Shown: positions 1 through 9,983, counted from the first letter of the stretch. The stretch: 64,000 bases of DNA from Roseicella frigidaeris (GCF_003258945.1 NZ_QLIX01000013.1:1-64000); one strand, 5' to 3'. Notes: generated by a model not told the origin, from the letters alone. Numbers and translations: made by a program.

Positions 1-26
1 ATCCACACACCCACACACACCACCCA

Positions 27-103
<77 letters not shown>

Positions 104-115
104 AATCCAGATGAA

Positions 116-140
116 GAAGCCCGCCCTACCGGCGGGCTTC
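116..140. terminator. hairpin between tRNA and thiolase gene
   Basis: A perfect 10-bp inverted repeat, GAAGCCCGCC and GGCGGGCTTC, encloses a 5-nt loop. It lies between the tRNA (+) and the convergent thiolase (-), so it can serve both transcripts. The T tract is short on either side, as expected in such GC-rich DNA. Confidence 0.6.
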
Positions 141-147
141 CTTGCGT

Positions 148-1443
148 TCAGGCGACCTCCACCAGCACCGCCATGCCCTGGCCGCCGCCCGCGCAGGCGC
201 CGGCGATGCCGCGCTTCAGCCCGCGCCGCCGCAACTCCATCATCACCGAGAGCACGCAGCGCACGCCCGTCGCGGCCAGCGGATGGCCGAAGGCGATGGC
301 GCCGCCATTCACGTTGAACCGAGCCCGGTCGATGCCGAGCGCGCGTCGCACCGCCTCCGCCTGCGCCCCGAAGGCCTCGTTGATCTCGAACAGGTCGATA
401 TCCCCGATCCCGAGACCGAGCCGCCGCAGCAGCGCGATCGTCGCCGGCACCGGGCCGATGCCCATCACCTCCGCCGGCACGCCGGCGGCGCAGGCCGCCA
501 CCACCCGGCCGAGCGGCGCCGCGCCGCCGCCGAGCGAGGCCGCGGCCGCCCGCGTCGTCACCACCACCGCCGCCGCGCCATCGACGATGGCGCTGCTGTT
601 GCCGCCCGTCTGCACGCCGCCGAAGACCGGCTTCAGCCGCGCCAGCGCCTCGAGCGGCGTCGGCCGCACATGCGTGTCCACGGCGACCTCGGCGAGCTTG
701 CGGGGCAGGGCGAGGCGGCGTGGCTTCAGCCCCTTGCCCTCGAAGACCTGCTCGGTGACCGGCGCGATCTCCTCGGCCAGGCGGCCGGCCTGCTGCGCGG
801 CGAGCGCCCGGGCGAAGCTCTCCGCCGCATAGGCATCCGTCTCCTCGCGGCTCACCTTGTGCAGGCGCGACAGGTTTTCCGCCGTCCGGCCCATAGGAAG
901 GTCGCAGCCGGTGTCGAACAGCGCCTCCCAGAGGAAATCCTTGAACTCCACCTGGCCCAGCCCGAAGCCGCCGCGCGAGGTGTAGGAGGCGACCGGGGCG
1001 CGGCTCATGCTCTCCGTGCCGACGCAGAGCGCCGCCTCCACCTGGCCGGCGCTGGTCGCCCGCGCCCCCTGGGCGATCGCCTCGAAGCCGGTGGTGCAGA
1101 GCCGCTGCACCCCATGCGCCGGCCGGTCATCCGGCATCCCGGCATAGAGGCCGATATGGCGGGCGAAGAAGAGGCTGTCGAAACTCGCCTGGGTGCAGTT
1201 GCCGGCGATGGTCACCCCGATCCGCGCCGGGTCGATCCCGGCCCGCGCGATCGCCGCCCGCGCGGCATGGATGCCGAGATCGGTCGGCGAGACCAGGGCG
1301 AGGGCGCCGTTGTAGTCGACGAAGGGCGTCCGCGCCCCGGCCACCAGCGTGGCATCGGCGAAGGTCTCGAGGAGGGCGGCCTCGGCATAGCGCGACCAGT
1401 CGGGCGCGTCGGCGGCGGCGGCCGGATCGAGGGCGACATTCAT
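148..1443 (-). CDS. thiolase, acetyl-CoA acetyltransferase family
   Basis: A 431-residue thiolase that condenses acyl-CoA with acetyl-CoA or cleaves 3-oxoacyl-CoA. The nucleophile is Cys116 in RLCTTGFEAIAQG. The NEAFGAQ box, the catalytic His in GGAIAFGHPLAATG and the second Cys in CAGGGQGMA are all present. The start chosen is the ATG at 1443; the open frame continues upstream but without thiolase-like sequence. It is divergent from the alpha/beta hydrolase at 1592. It is clearly a different paralog from the pcaF-type thiolase at 10183-11391. The substrate is not determined; beta-oxidation or short-chain use is an inference. Confidence 0.92.
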   Translation of the reverse strand: MNVALDPAAAADAPDWSRYAEAALLETFADATLVAGARTPFVDYNGALALVSPTDLGIHAARAAIARAGIDPARIGVTIAGNCTQASFDSLFFARHIGLYAGMPDDRPAHGVQRLCTTGFEAIAQGARATSAGQVEAALCVGTESMSRAPVASYTSRGGFGLGQVEFKDFLWEALFDTGCDLPMGRTAENLSRLHKVSREETDAYAAESFARALAAQQAGRLAEEIAPVTEQVFEGKGLKPRRLALPRKLAEVAVDTHVRPTPLEALARLKPVFGGVQTGGNSSAIVDGAAAVVVTTRAAAASLGGGAAPLGRVVAACAAGVPAEVMGIGPVPATIALLRRLGLGIGDIDLFEINEAFGAQAEAVRRALGIDRARFNVNGGAIAFGHPLAATGVRCVLSVMMELRRRGLKRGIAGACAGGGQGMAVLVEVA

Positions 1444-1591
1444 GGCGTCTGGGCCTCCGGGTCTTGCTGTTGGCGCAGCATGGCACGGCCGCGGCCAGGG
1501 GAGGAGCGGGGAGGGCCGGGCCACCCCTAGCCGGGCCACCCCTGGCCGGGCCGGCCGCGGCCGCCCTATCCTGCGCGCGGGGAGATCGGCG

Positions 1592-2389
1592 ATGCAGGAC
1601 GGCATGGTCGCGGGCGAGATCCTGCTGGCGGAAGGCCGGCTGGAGACAGGCTGGTGGGGCCCGGCCGCGGCGGCGGCGCCGACCCTCGTGCTGCTGCATC
1701 AGGGCCTCGGCAGCCTCGGCCTCTGGCGCGACATCCCGGCGCGCCTCGCGGCGGCGACCGGCTGCGGCGTCTTCGCCTGGTCCCGCCTCGGCTATGGCCG
1801 TTCGGACCCGGTGCGGCTGCCCCGCCCCTTCGACTATCTGCGGCAGGAGGCGCAATCGGTGCTGCCGCGCGTGCTGGAGGCGATCGGGCTGCAGCAGGGC
1901 GTGCTGGTCGGGCATTCGGATGGCGGCTCCATCGCCGCCATCCATGGCGGCACGGTCGAGGACCCGCGCCGGCGCGGCATCGCGGTGCTGGCGCCGCATT
2001 TCTTCACCGAGGCCGCGGGCCTCGCCGCCGTCGCCGAGACCCGCGCCCGCTACGAGCAAGGGGATCTCCGCGCCCGGCTCGCCCGCCATCACCGGCATCC
2101 CGACATCGCCTTCCATGGCTGGTGCGACACCTGGCTGCATCCCGACTTCCCGGCCTTCTTCGACCTGCGGCCGGATATCGCCGGCCTGCGCGTCCCGGTG
2201 CTCGCCATCCAGGGCGAGGCCGATCCCTATGGCAGCCCGGCGCAGCTCGAGCTGCTGGCGCGGCAGGCCGCCGGGCCGGTGCAGGTGATGCTGCTGCCCG
2301 GCATCGGCCATGATCCGCTGCTGGAGGCGCCGGAGACGGTCCTGCCGGCGCTGCGCGCGTTCACCGACCGGCTGTTCGCGGTGCGATGA
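1592..2389 (+). CDS. alpha/beta hydrolase
   Basis: A 265-residue cytoplasmic alpha/beta-hydrolase-fold protein. The nucleophile elbow is GHSDGG with Ser109. The acid is probably the Asp in GEADPYG and the base the His in GIGHDPLLE, near the C-terminus as usual. Residues 31-43 (TLVLLHQGLGSLG) form the oxyanion strand. The ATG at 1592 is preceded by GGAG seven bases upstream; longer in-frame starts lack a ribosome site and give low-complexity sequence. It is divergent from the thiolase and 95 bp upstream of the binding-protein gene. The substrate is unknown. Confidence 0.88.
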   Translation: MQDGMVAGEILLAEGRLETGWWGPAAAAAPTLVLLHQGLGSLGLWRDIPARLAAATGCGVFAWSRLGYGRSDPVRLPRPFDYLRQEAQSVLPRVLEAIGLQQGVLVGHSDGGSIAAIHGGTVEDPRRRGIAVLAPHFFTEAAGLAAVAETRARYEQGDLRARLARHHRHPDIAFHGWCDTWLHPDFPAFFDLRPDIAGLRVPVLAIQGEADPYGSPAQLELLARQAAGPVQVMLLPGIGHDPLLEAPETVLPALRAFTDRLFAVR

Positions 2390-2484
2390 GAGGCGGCGGG
2401 TGGGGGAGGTGACGCCGCCGCGGCGGCCGGCTAGCCTTGCCGCCGCTGAGGAGACCGCCGGTCCGCCGCCCGAAGGAGAGCGAC

Positions 2485-4089
2485 GTGACCCAAACCATGC
2501 CCCCGATCACCCGCCGCGGCGTCCTGGCCGCGGCCGCCATCGGCATCGCCGCCCCGCGCCTCGCCCTGGCGCAGGGCGCGCGGCTCATGCGCTTCATCCC
2601 GCAGATCGATCTTTCGGTCATCGACCCGCATGGCTCGCTCGCCTATGTCACCCGCGGCCATTCGCAGATGGTCTTCGACACGCTCTACGGCATGGACAGC
2701 CAATTCCAGCCGCAGCCGCAGATGGTCGAGGGCCATGTCGTCGAGGCGGATGGCAGGCGCTGGACGCTGACCCTGCGGGAGGCGCTGTTCTGGCATGACG
2801 GCACCCCGGTGACGGCGCGCGACTGCGTTGCCTCCATCCGCCGCTGGGCGAAGCGCGATGCGCTCGGCGGCGCGCTGATGCTGGCGACCGACGAGCTTTC
2901 GGCCACCGATGACCGGCGCATCGTCTTCCGCCTCAACAAGCCCTTTCCGCTGCTGCCGGCCGCCCTCGGCAAGGTCAGCTCGCCCATGCCGGCGATGATG
3001 CCGGAGCGGCTGGCCAACACCGATCCCTTCAAGCTGATCCCCGAGATCATCGGCAGCGGCCCCTTCCGCTTCCTGGCCGCCGAGCGCATCCCGGGCTCGC
3101 GCAACGTCTACGTGAAATTCGACAAATACGTGCCGCGTGCCAATGGCAAGGCGGACTGGCTGGCCGGGCCGAAGGTCGTGCATTTCGACCGCGTCGAATG
3201 GACCACCATCCCCGACGCCGCGACCAAGGTGGCGGCGCTGCAGCAGGGCGAGCAGGATTGGTGGGAGAACCCGACGCATGACCTGCTGCCGCTGCTGGCC
3301 AAGGACCGCAAGATCAAGGTCGAGGTGATCAACCCGACCGGCGCGGTCAACATGATGCGCCTCAACACGCTGCAGCCGCCCTTCGACAAGCCGGAGGGAC
3401 GCCAGGCGCTGCTCTACGCCTTCAGCCAGACCGATTTCATGCAGGCGATCGTCGGCGACGATCCCGCCATGTACCACGTCCCGCACGGCGTCTTCTGCCC
3501 GGACACCCCGATGGCGAGCGAGGCGGGGCTGGAGCCGCTGAAGGGGCCGCGGAACTACGACAAGGCGAAGCAGCTCCTGAAGCAGGCCGGCTATGCCGGC
3601 CAGAAGGTCGCCATGCTGGTCGCCACCGACTACGCCCAGTTCAAGGCGATCGGCGAGGTCGCGGCCGATGCCATGGCGAGGATCGGCATCAATGTCGATT
3701 TCGTCGCCACCGACTGGGGCACCATGCTGCAACGGCGCAGCAACAAGGGGCCGCTCGACCAGGGCGGCTGGTCCTGCTTCAGCACCGGCTGGGAGGGAGC
3801 GGACCACATGGACCCCTCCAACCACTACGCCATGCGCGGCAATGGCGACGACCCCTCCGCCTGGCCGGGCTGGTGCGTCGACCAGAAGCTCGAGGATCTG
3901 CGCAATGCCTGGTTCGACGCCCCCGATCTCGCCGCGCAGCAGGCGATCTGCCGCGACCTGCAGGTGCGGGCGATGCAGGTGGTCCCGAGCGTCCCGCTCG
4001 GCCAGTACATCCAGCCGACCGCCTACCGCACCAACGTCACCGGCGTCTCGCGCGGCTTCCCGGTCTTCTGGGGCGTGAAGAAGGGCTGA
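2485..4089 (+). CDS. ABC transporter substrate-binding protein, family 5
   Basis: A 534-residue periplasmic solute receptor of the oligopeptide/nickel-type family (SBP_bac_5). The N-terminus TRRGVLAAAAIGIAAP with the ALAQG cleavage site is a Tat-like signal. The body carries the family pattern around FIPQIDLSVIDPHGS and the central VRFHLNKP-like stretch (IVFRLNKPFPLL). The start is GTG 2485, set by AAGGAGAG six bases upstream; ATG 2497 is an alternative. No dpp/opp permease or ATPase genes lie nearby, so the receptor is an orphan here. The ligand cannot be read from the sequence. Confidence 0.9.
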   Translation: MTQTMPPITRRGVLAAAAIGIAAPRLALAQGARLMRFIPQIDLSVIDPHGSLAYVTRGHSQMVFDTLYGMDSQFQPQPQMVEGHVVEADGRRWTLTLREALFWHDGTPVTARDCVASIRRWAKRDALGGALMLATDELSATDDRRIVFRLNKPFPLLPAALGKVSSPMPAMMPERLANTDPFKLIPEIIGSGPFRFLAAERIPGSRNVYVKFDKYVPRANGKADWLAGPKVVHFDRVEWTTIPDAATKVAALQQGEQDWWENPTHDLLPLLAKDRKIKVEVINPTGAVNMMRLNTLQPPFDKPEGRQALLYAFSQTDFMQAIVGDDPAMYHVPHGVFCPDTPMASEAGLEPLKGPRNYDKAKQLLKQAGYAGQKVAMLVATDYAQFKAIGEVAADAMARIGINVDFVATDWGTMLQRRSNKGPLDQGGWSCFSTGWEGADHMDPSNHYAMRGNGDDPSAWPGWCVDQKLEDLRNAWFDAPDLAAQQAICRDLQVRAMQVVPSVPLGQYIQPTAYRTNVTGVSRGFPVFWGVKKG

Positions 4090-4302
4090 TCCGACGGGCC
4101 TGCCGGGACGGGGGAGGGCAGGGCGGGGGAGGGCAGGCCGCCCGCCCCGGCCGCAGGCGCTTCGGTCCGCCGCCGGACACAGGACTGTGACCGCGCAGGG
4201 CTGCCCTGCCCGCGGCATGGAGCGACGATCCCGCTCGGACGTTCTATGGCCGTCGGGATTGCCGGAGCCGTCGATCCGCTCCGCAACAGGAGGCCATGTC
4301 GC

Positions 4303-4614
4303 ATGTCCCACATCCTTTGCCGCCGCGCCGCGTTCCGCCTGGCCGTGCTCGGTTTCGCCACGGTCGCCACCCTGTCCGTCGCGCAGGCGCAGGAGCGGCG
4401 CCGCGTCGAGAACGACGCGCCCACCGCCGCCGAGCGCAAGCGGATCGAGGGCGTGCTGCAGCAGCGCGGCTATGTCCGGTGGAAGGAGATCGAGCGCGAG
4501 GATGGCGGCAAGACCTGGGAGGTCGACGACGCCTATACCGCCGATGGCAAGCGCTACGACCTCCGCCTCAGCGCCGACGACCTGAAGGAGATCGACAAGC
4601 ACCTGGAGGATTGA
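4303..4614 (+). CDS. small secreted PepSY-domain-like protein
   Basis: A 103-residue exported protein. Residues 1-29 form a signal peptide ending in the AQA region. The mature part (residues about 40-100) resembles a PepSY unit: a helix (AERKRIEGVLQQRGY), then a strand pair with W-K-E-I-E and TWEVDDAYTADGKRYDL, then an acidic helix. The start follows a strong AGGAGG at 4288. An overlapping out-of-frame ATG at 4296 is not the start. It stands alone between the binding protein and the enolase-family gene. The function is unknown; inhibition of a protease or metal-linked roles are only family precedents. Confidence 0.8.
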   Translation: MSHILCRRAAFRLAVLGFATVATLSVAQAQERRRVENDAPTAAERKRIEGVLQQRGYVRWKEIEREDGGKTWEVDDAYTADGKRYDLRLSADDLKEIDKHLED

Positions 4615-4693
4615 GGCCATCCCGCAAGGCCGGCGGGCTTCCCTCCGCGCGCCGCAGCCGTAAGCTCGCCGGCAAGGACGGTCGGAGGGATCC

Positions 4694-5839
4694 ATGCGCA
4701 TCGCCAGCATCCGCACGCATGTGCTGGAGGCGCCGCTCGCCGCGCCCTTCGCCTATTCCCGTGCCTGGTACGGCACGCGGATGGCGATGCTGGTCGAGAT
4801 CGAGACGCGGTGCGGCCTCACCGGCTGGGGCGAATGCTACGGCCCGGCCTGGATGACCGAGGCGATGGTGCGCAGCGTCGCGCCCTGGCTGATCGGCGAG
4901 GACGCGCTGCGCACCGAATGGATCTGGCAGGAGATCTATGCCCGGCTGCGCGACCACGGCCAGAAGGGCGTGGTGATCGAGGGGCTGAGCGGCATCGACA
5001 TCGCCCTCTGGGACCTCAAGGGCAAGCATTTCGGCGTGCCGGTGCACCGGCTGATGGGCGGGCCGCTGCGCAACGAGGTGCGTGCTTACGCGACCGGCCT
5101 CTACCGGCGGCGGGAGGGCGACCCGCTCACCTATCTCGCCGAGGAGGCGGCCGGCTACGCGGCCGAGGGCTTCCATGCGGTGAAGCTGAAGGTCGGCTTC
5201 GGCGTGCCCGAGGATGCCGCCGCCACGCAGGCGGTGCGCGAGGCCATCGGCCCGGAGGTCGGGCTGATGGTCGATGCCAACCATGCCTATGACGCGGTCG
5301 CGGCGATCGCGCTCGGTCGGCGGATCGCGCCGCTCGGGATCGGCTGGTTCGAGGAGCCGGTGCCGCCGGAGGATCTCGACGGCTACCGCGCGGTGCGGGC
5401 GGCGCTGCCGATCCCGATCGCGGGCGGGGAGTGCGAGTTCACCCGGCTCGGCTTCCGCGAGGTGCTGGCCTCGCGCGCCATGGACATCATCCAGCCCGAT
5501 ACCTGCGCCGCCGGCGGGCTATCGGAGTGCAAGAAGATCGCCGACATGGCCGCCGCCTTCGGCATCCGGTACAACCCGCATGTCTGGGGCACCGGCATCG
5601 GCCTCGCCGCCTCGCTGCAACTCATGGCGGTGCTGCCGACGCATACGCCGGCCTCGCTGGCGCCGGCCGAGCCGGTCTTCGAGTTCGACCGCACCGAGCA
5701 CCCGATCCGCCAGGCGATCCTGCGGACGCCGATCGAGCCGGTCGGCGGCGTGGTGGCGATTCCGCAGGGGCCGGGCCTCGGCATCGAGATCGACCGGGCG
5801 GCGCTCGACCGCTTCCGGGCCCGCCCGCCGGGCGGCTGA
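4694..5839 (+). CDS. mandelate racemase/muconate lactonizing enzyme family protein
   Basis: A 381-residue enolase-superfamily enzyme. The sequence shows the second-half-barrel apparatus: KxK base Lys164/Lys166 (VKLKVG), metal ligands Asp194, Glu220 and Glu246, and a His296-Asp269 dyad. This is the mandelate-racemase/sugar acid dehydratase pattern. Length matches the family. GGAGGG lies about eight bases before the ATG. Proximity to dgoA/dgoK is loose (6 kb), so a sugar-acid dehydratase role is possible but not shown. Substrate assignment needs residues of the N-terminal capping domain that I cannot interpret. Confidence 0.9.
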   Translation: MRIASIRTHVLEAPLAAPFAYSRAWYGTRMAMLVEIETRCGLTGWGECYGPAWMTEAMVRSVAPWLIGEDALRTEWIWQEIYARLRDHGQKGVVIEGLSGIDIALWDLKGKHFGVPVHRLMGGPLRNEVRAYATGLYRRREGDPLTYLAEEAAGYAAEGFHAVKLKVGFGVPEDAAATQAVREAIGPEVGLMVDANHAYDAVAAIALGRRIAPLGIGWFEEPVPPEDLDGYRAVRAALPIPIAGGECEFTRLGFREVLASRAMDIIQPDTCAAGGLSECKKIADMAAAFGIRYNPHVWGTGIGLAASLQLMAVLPTHTPASLAPAEPVFEFDRTEHPIRQAILRTPIEPVGGVVAIPQGPGLGIEIDRAALDRFRARPPGG

Positions 5840-5868
5840 GGGGGCCGGCATCGCCGCCGGCCACCGGA

Positions 5869-6672
5869 TCACGCCGCCGTCTGCGCCTTGCCCCGGGCGA
5901 TGGCGGCGGCAAGCCCCGCCTCGCGGGTCTTGCGGAACTCCTCCGTCACATGCGCCAGCTGATGCGTGTCGAAATGCGCGTTGATGGCATCCCGGAAGCC
6001 CTGCATGTCGGCGGCGCGGTTCAGCGAGCGCTTGGTGAGCCTGATGGCGAAGGGCGGGGCGCTGGCGATGTCCTCGGCCAGCGCCTGCGTCGCCTCCTCC
6101 AGCGTCGCGCGCGGCACCACGCGGTTCACCATGCCGAGCCGGTGCGCCTCGGCCGCATCCATCCGGCGGCCGGTGAAGAGGAACTCCTTGGCCGCCCGCA
6201 GCCCCATCACATAGGGATGCATCAGCACCTCCACTGCCGAGGCGGCGAGGGTCTTGCAGACCGGGTCGGCGAAGAAGGCGTCCTCGGCGGCGACGATCAT
6301 GTCGCACATATTGGCCACCATGAAGCCGCCCGCGATGCAGGCGCCCTGCACGGCGGCGATGGTCGGCTTCGGGCAGTCCCAGATCCGCAGCGAGTATTCC
6401 AGGTAGCGCCGCTCCTCATAGGCCCAGCGCTCCTCGACGGTGAAGGCCTGGCGGCGGGCCTGGCCCTCCTTCAGGTCGTGGCCGGCGGAGAAGTGGTCGC
6501 CCTTGCCGGCGATGACGATGACGCGGACGGCGTCGTCGGCGCTCGCCTCGCGCAGCGCCGCGTCGAGCTCGTCGAGCAGCACGCTGCTCTCGGCGTTGCG
6601 CATCTCCGGCCGGTTGTGGGACAGCCAGGCGACGGGGCCGCGCCGCTCCACCGCGATTTGCGTATAGGCCAT
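5869..6672 (-). CDS. enoyl-CoA hydratase/isomerase family protein
   Basis: A 267-residue crotonase-fold protein. It has the oxyanion-hole segments AGHDLKEG and IAAVQGACIAGGFMVANMCDMIVAAED. The usual catalytic glutamates of true hydratases are not obvious in the second segment, so a hydratase versus isomerase or other crotonase role is open. The ATG at 6672 is preceded by AGGAGGAAAC, which rules out the upstream ATG at 6687. It runs in the same direction as upp, 51 bp downstream of it in transcription order. Confidence 0.88.
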   Translation of the reverse strand: MAYTQIAVERRGPVAWLSHNRPEMRNAESSVLLDELDAALREASADDAVRVIVIAGKGDHFSAGHDLKEGQARRQAFTVEERWAYEERRYLEYSLRIWDCPKPTIAAVQGACIAGGFMVANMCDMIVAAEDAFFADPVCKTLAASAVEVLMHPYVMGLRAAKEFLFTGRRMDAAEAHRLGMVNRVVPRATLEEATQALAEDIASAPPFAIRLTKRSLNRAADMQGFRDAINAHFDTHQLAHVTEEFRKTREAGLAAAIARGKAQTAA

Positions 6673-6723
6673 GGTTTCCTCCTCCATTGAGCGTGAATCC
6701 GGGGGCGATAGGCGCCCGGAGGG

Positions 6724-7353
6724 CTACCGGGTGCCGAACATCCGGTCACCGGCATCGCCGAGGCCGGGGACGATGTAGCCATGCGAATCGAGATGGCTGT
6801 CGATCGCCGCGGTCCAGATCGGCACCTCGGGATGCGCGCCGTGGAAGCGCTCCACCCCTTCCGGCGCGGCCAGCAGGCAGACCAGCCGCAGCTCCTTGCA
6901 GCCGCGCTCCTTCAGCCGGTCCACCGCGGCGACGGCGCTGTTGGCAGTGGCGAGCATCGGGTCGAGGACGATGACCAGCCGTTCCGCCACATCGGGCGGC
7001 GCCTTGAAGTAGTATTCCACCGCCTGCAACGTCTTCGGGTCGCGGTAGAGGCCGATATGGGCGACGCGGGCGGAGGGCACCAGCTCCAGCATGCCGTCGA
7101 CGAAGCCCATGCCGGCGCGGAGGATCGGCGCGAAGACCAGCTTCTTCCCGGCCAGCTTCGGCGCCTTCATGGTCGTCAGCGGCGTCTCGATCTCGACATC
7201 CTCGAGCGGCAGGTCGCGCGTGACCTCATAGGCCAGCAGCATGCCGATCTCGTTGAGCAGCTGCCGGAAGCCCTTGGTGGTCCGCTCCGCCTCCCGCATC
7301 AGGGTGAGCTTGTGCTGCACCAGGGGGTGGCGGACGAGATGCACGTCCCTCAT
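6724..7353 (-). CDS. upp: uracil phosphoribosyltransferase
   Basis: 209 residues converting uracil and PRPP to UMP in pyrimidine salvage. Recognisable segments are [14 protein letters not shown] at the N-terminus, [19 protein letters not shown], the PRPP loop [12 protein letters not shown], and the C-terminal uracil site [16 protein letters not shown]. The PRPP loop reads ATAN where many bacteria have ATGG, a variant rather than a loss. A GGAAGGA ribosome site lies seven bases before the ATG. It lies 71 bp downstream of pcaB on the same strand. Confidence 0.96.
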   Translation of the reverse strand: MRDVHLVRHPLVQHKLTLMREAERTTKGFRQLLNEIGMLLAYEVTRDLPLEDVEIETPLTTMKAPKLAGKKLVFAPILRAGMGFVDGMLELVPSARVAHIGLYRDPKTLQAVEYYFKAPPDVAERLVIVLDPMLATANSAVAAVDRLKERGCKELRLVCLLAAPEGVERFHGAHPEVPIWTAAIDSHLDSHGYIVPGLGDAGDRMFGTR

Positions 7354-7424
7354 CGCGGGTCCTTCCGGGCAGGGGGAAATCCCCTGGGCTTTCCTCCCTG
7401 CTGTAGCACCGCTGGAGCCCGCGC

Positions 7425-8768
7425 CTACACCCTTGCCAGCACCCGGTCCACGAAGGCCCCGGCCGCGCCCAGATAGCCGGCCGGATCGGTCAGCCGCTCC
7501 ACCTGCTCGCGCGGCAGCTTGCCCGCCACCTGCGGGTCGCGCAGCAGCGCCTCGGCCAGCGGCACGCCCTCGGCCAGGGCCAGGTCGCAGGCATGGTTCA
7601 CCACGTGATGCGCCTCGCCGCGGCCCATCACCGGGGCCAGGCCCATCATCACCGCCTCGGCCATGATGAGGCCGCCGGTGCTCTCCAGGTTGCGCCGCAT
7701 CCGGGCGGGATCGACCACGAGCCCCTCGGCGATCACCCGCGCGCAGGCCAGCGCGCCATGCGCCAGCAGGAAGGCCTGGCCCACCGCCAGCGGCTCGGCC
7801 TGCCAGGGGCCGGTGCCGCGTTCCTGGTCCTGCGCCATGGCGGCCAGCATCTGCGGCACCAGCGCCTGGACGCCGCGCGCCTGGGCGATGACGTACTCGC
7901 AGGAGATGGGGTTGCGCTTCTGCGGCATGGTGGAGGAGCCGCCGCGGCCCGCCTGGTGCGGCTCGGCCACCTCGGCCACCTCGGTCTGCATCAGCAGGAT
8001 CACGTCGGTGGCGAGCTTCGAGAGGGCGCCGGTGAGCAGGCCGAGGAAGGACACGGCCTCGGCCAGCCCGTCCCGCGCGACATGCCAGGGGATGTCCGGC
8101 ACGGCGAGGCCGAGCTCCTCCGCCAGCGCCGCCTGCACCGCGAGGCCCTGCTCGCCGAGCGAGGCGAGGGTGCCGGCGGCGCCGCCGAATTGCAGCCGCT
8201 CGACCCGCGGGCGGAGCTGCGCCAGCCGCTCGCGCATGGTCAGCAGCGGCGAGAGCCAGACGGCGGCCTTGTAGCCGAAGGTCACCGGCAGGGAGTGCTG
8301 GAGGTGGGTGCGGCCGGCCATGACCGTGTCGCGGTGATCGCGGGCGAGGCGGGCGAGGCCGGCGATCACCGCCTCCAGCTCGGCCTCGATCAGGCCGAGC
8401 CCGTCGCGCACCTGCAGCACCACGCCAGTGTCCATGATGTCCTGCGTGGTGGCGCCCCAATGCGTCCAGCGCCCGGCCTCGGGCCCGGCCAGGGCGCTGA
8501 GCTGGCGCACCAGCCCGACCACCGGATAGCCGGTGTTGCGCGTCGCCGCGGCCAGGGCCGGCAGGTCGAGCCGGTCGACATCGGCGGCGGCGGTGATCGC
8601 CTCGGCGGCCGTCGCCGGCACGATGCCGAGCCGCGCCTGGGCGCGGGCCAGCGCCGCCTCCACCGCCAGCATGCCGGCGAGGAAGGCGCGCTCGCCCATC
8701 GCGGCGCGCATGGCATCCGTGCCGTAGAGGGCGCCGAGGACGGGGCTGTCGGCCGGGTTCACGGGCAT
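7425..8768 (-). CDS. pcaB: 3-carboxy-cis,cis-muconate cycloisomerase
   Basis: A 447-residue fumarase/adenylosuccinate-lyase superfamily enzyme. It carries the signature [11 protein letters not shown] in the mobile loop, the [13 protein letters not shown] region and the catalytic-His region [14 protein letters not shown]. These three alone would also fit adenylosuccinate lyase. The gene ends of the block decide the call: it starts five bases after the stop of the fused enol-lactonase/decarboxylase gene, with the beta-ketoadipyl-CoA thiolase behind. It cyclises 3-carboxymuconate to 4-carboxymuconolactone in protocatechuate degradation. Protocatechuate dioxygenase genes (pcaGH) are not in the window. 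Confidence 0.92.
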   Translation of the reverse strand: MPVNPADSPVLGALYGTDAMRAAMGERAFLAGMLAVEAALARAQARLGIVPATAAEAITAAADVDRLDLPALAAATRNTGYPVVGLVRQLSALAGPEAGRWTHWGATTQDIMDTGVVLQVRDGLGLIEAELEAVIAGLARLARDHRDTVMAGRTHLQHSLPVTFGYKAAVWLSPLLTMRERLAQLRPRVERLQFGGAAGTLASLGEQGLAVQAALAEELGLAVPDIPWHVARDGLAEAVSFLGLLTGALSKLATDVILLMQTEVAEVAEPHQAGRGGSSTMPQKRNPISCEYVIAQARGVQALVPQMLAAMAQDQERGTGPWQAEPLAVGQAFLLAHGALACARVIAEGLVVDPARMRRNLESTGGLIMAEAVMMGLAPVMGRGEAHHVVNHACDLALAEGVPLAEALLRDPQVAGKLPREQVERLTDPAGYLGAAGAFVDRVLARV

Positions 8769-8773
8769 CGGGC

Positions 8774-9925
8774 TCAGCCTTCCATCTCTTTCAACGTTTC
8801 CTTGGCGATGCGGAGCGCGGTGTTGGCGCTCGGCACCCCGCCATAGGCGGCGAGCTGCAGCAGCACCTCGGCGATCTCCTCCGGCGTCACCCCGGTGTTC
8901 TGCGTCGCCCGCACATGCAGGCGGAATTCCTCATGGTGGTGCAGGGCGGCGAGGATGCCGAGGCAGAGCAGGCTGCGGTCGCGGACCGAGAGGCCCGGCC
9001 GGGTCCAGACCCGGCCCCAGACGCCCTGCAGGATGAAGTCGCGGAAGGGCGCGTCGAGCGGCGTCAGCGCCGCCTCGGAGCGTGCCACATGCGCCTCGCC
9101 CAGGATGCGCCGGCGCATCGCCATCCCGGCCTCGGCGGCATCCCCGGCCGGGGCGGTGACGCGCTCCAGATGCCCGAGCACGGCGCGGGTCATCGCCGCC
9201 GCGCGCTCGAGGTTCGGGATATGCGCCGCCTCGGCGATGGTGACGAGATGGCTGCCCGGGATCGCCGCCTGCACCGCCTCGGCGGCGGCGAGCGGGGTGG
9301 AGGCGTCGCGCTCGCCGACGATGACGGTGGTCGGGCAGGCGATGCGGCCCATGACCTCGGATGCGCGGCAGTCGCGCAGCGCCGCGCCGCAGCCGGCATA
9401 GCCCGCCGGATCGGTGGCGAGCAGCATCCGCCGCAGCCCCTTCGAGGAGGCGAGGGAGCGGTCGCAGACCCAGCGCTCCATCACCGCATCGGCGACCGCG
9501 CGCATGCCGCCCGCGGCCACGGCGTCGATCCGCTGCTGCCAGGTCTCGGGCGGGCCGAATTCGAGGGCGGTGTCGCAGGCCAGGAGCGAGAGCACCCGCT
9601 CCGGCGCCATCGCCGCCATCTGCAAGGCGATGCGCCCGCCGATGGAGACGCCGCCGACATGCGCCGCCGCGATGCCGAGGCTGTCGAGCAGGGCGAGCGC
9701 ATCGCGCGCCAGCATCGCCATGCCGTAGGGACCGGGCGGCGCCTCGGTCAGCCCATGGCCGCGCATGTCCATGCGGATGACGCGGAAGCGCCCGGCCAGC
9801 GCCGCCGCCTGCGGCTCCCACATGGCGAGGCTGGTGCCGAGGGAGTGCAGCAGCAGCACCGGTGGCGCCGTCGCCGGCCCCTCCACTGCGGCATGGACGC
9901 AGATATCGCCGATCTCGCAGAACAT
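8774..9925 (-). CDS. pcaL: fused 3-oxoadipate enol-lactonase / 4-carboxymuconolactone decarboxylase
   Basis: A 383-residue two-domain fusion. Residues 1-255 are an alpha/beta hydrolase (PcaD type) with nucleophile motif GGVSIGG, acid in VGERDAST and His in EAAHIPN. Residues about 270-380 are a carboxymuconolactone decarboxylase domain (PcaC type) with [25 protein letters not shown]. It performs two successive steps, decarboxylation and then lactone hydrolysis to 3-oxoadipate. Similar fusions are known as PcaL in actinobacteria. The start ATG 9925 has GGAGG six bases upstream. A 257-bp gap with two kinds of repeat separates it from pcaF. Confidence 0.93.
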   Translation of the reverse strand: MFCEIGDICVHAAVEGPATAPPVLLLHSLGTSLAMWEPQAAALAGRFRVIRMDMRGHGLTEAPPGPYGMAMLARDALALLDSLGIAAAHVGGVSIGGRIALQMAAMAPERVLSLLACDTALEFGPPETWQQRIDAVAAGGMRAVADAVMERWVCDRSLASSKGLRRMLLATDPAGYAGCGAALRDCRASEVMGRIACPTTVIVGERDASTPLAAAEAVQAAIPGSHLVTIAEAAHIPNLERAAAMTRAVLGHLERVTAPAGDAAEAGMAMRRRILGEAHVARSEAALTPLDAPFRDFILQGVWGRVWTRPGLSVRDRSLLCLGILAALHHHEEFRLHVRATQNTGVTPEEIAEVLLQLAAYGGVPSANTALRIAKETLKEMEG

Positions 9926-9941
9926 GGCGGGCCTCCGGGCC

Positions 9942-9983
9942 AAGGGAGCGAAAGGAAGGGAGCGAAAGGAAGGGAGCGGAAGG
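9942..9983. repeat. three tandem 14-bp units upstream of pcaL
   Basis: Three head-to-tail copies of AAGGGAGCGAAAGG lie at 9942-9955, 9956-9969 and 9970-9983; the third has one change (GGAAGG for GAAAGG). They begin 16 bp upstream of the pcaL start codon. Seen from the pcaL strand they are pyrimidine-rich. Each unit is close to 1.3 helical turns, so a regulator array would not be in phase. The role is unknown; slipped-strand expansion in the leader is the simplest reading. Confidence 0.85.

Noticed and set aside
7425-8768. Adenylosuccinate lyase (purB)
   Set aside because: The superfamily signature is shared, but the position directly after the enol-lactonase/decarboxylase gene makes the carboxymuconate cycloisomerase call better.
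9942-9983. The 14-bp tandem units as a CRISPR or operator array
   Set aside because: No spacers, only three units, and unit length is not a multiple of a helical turn.
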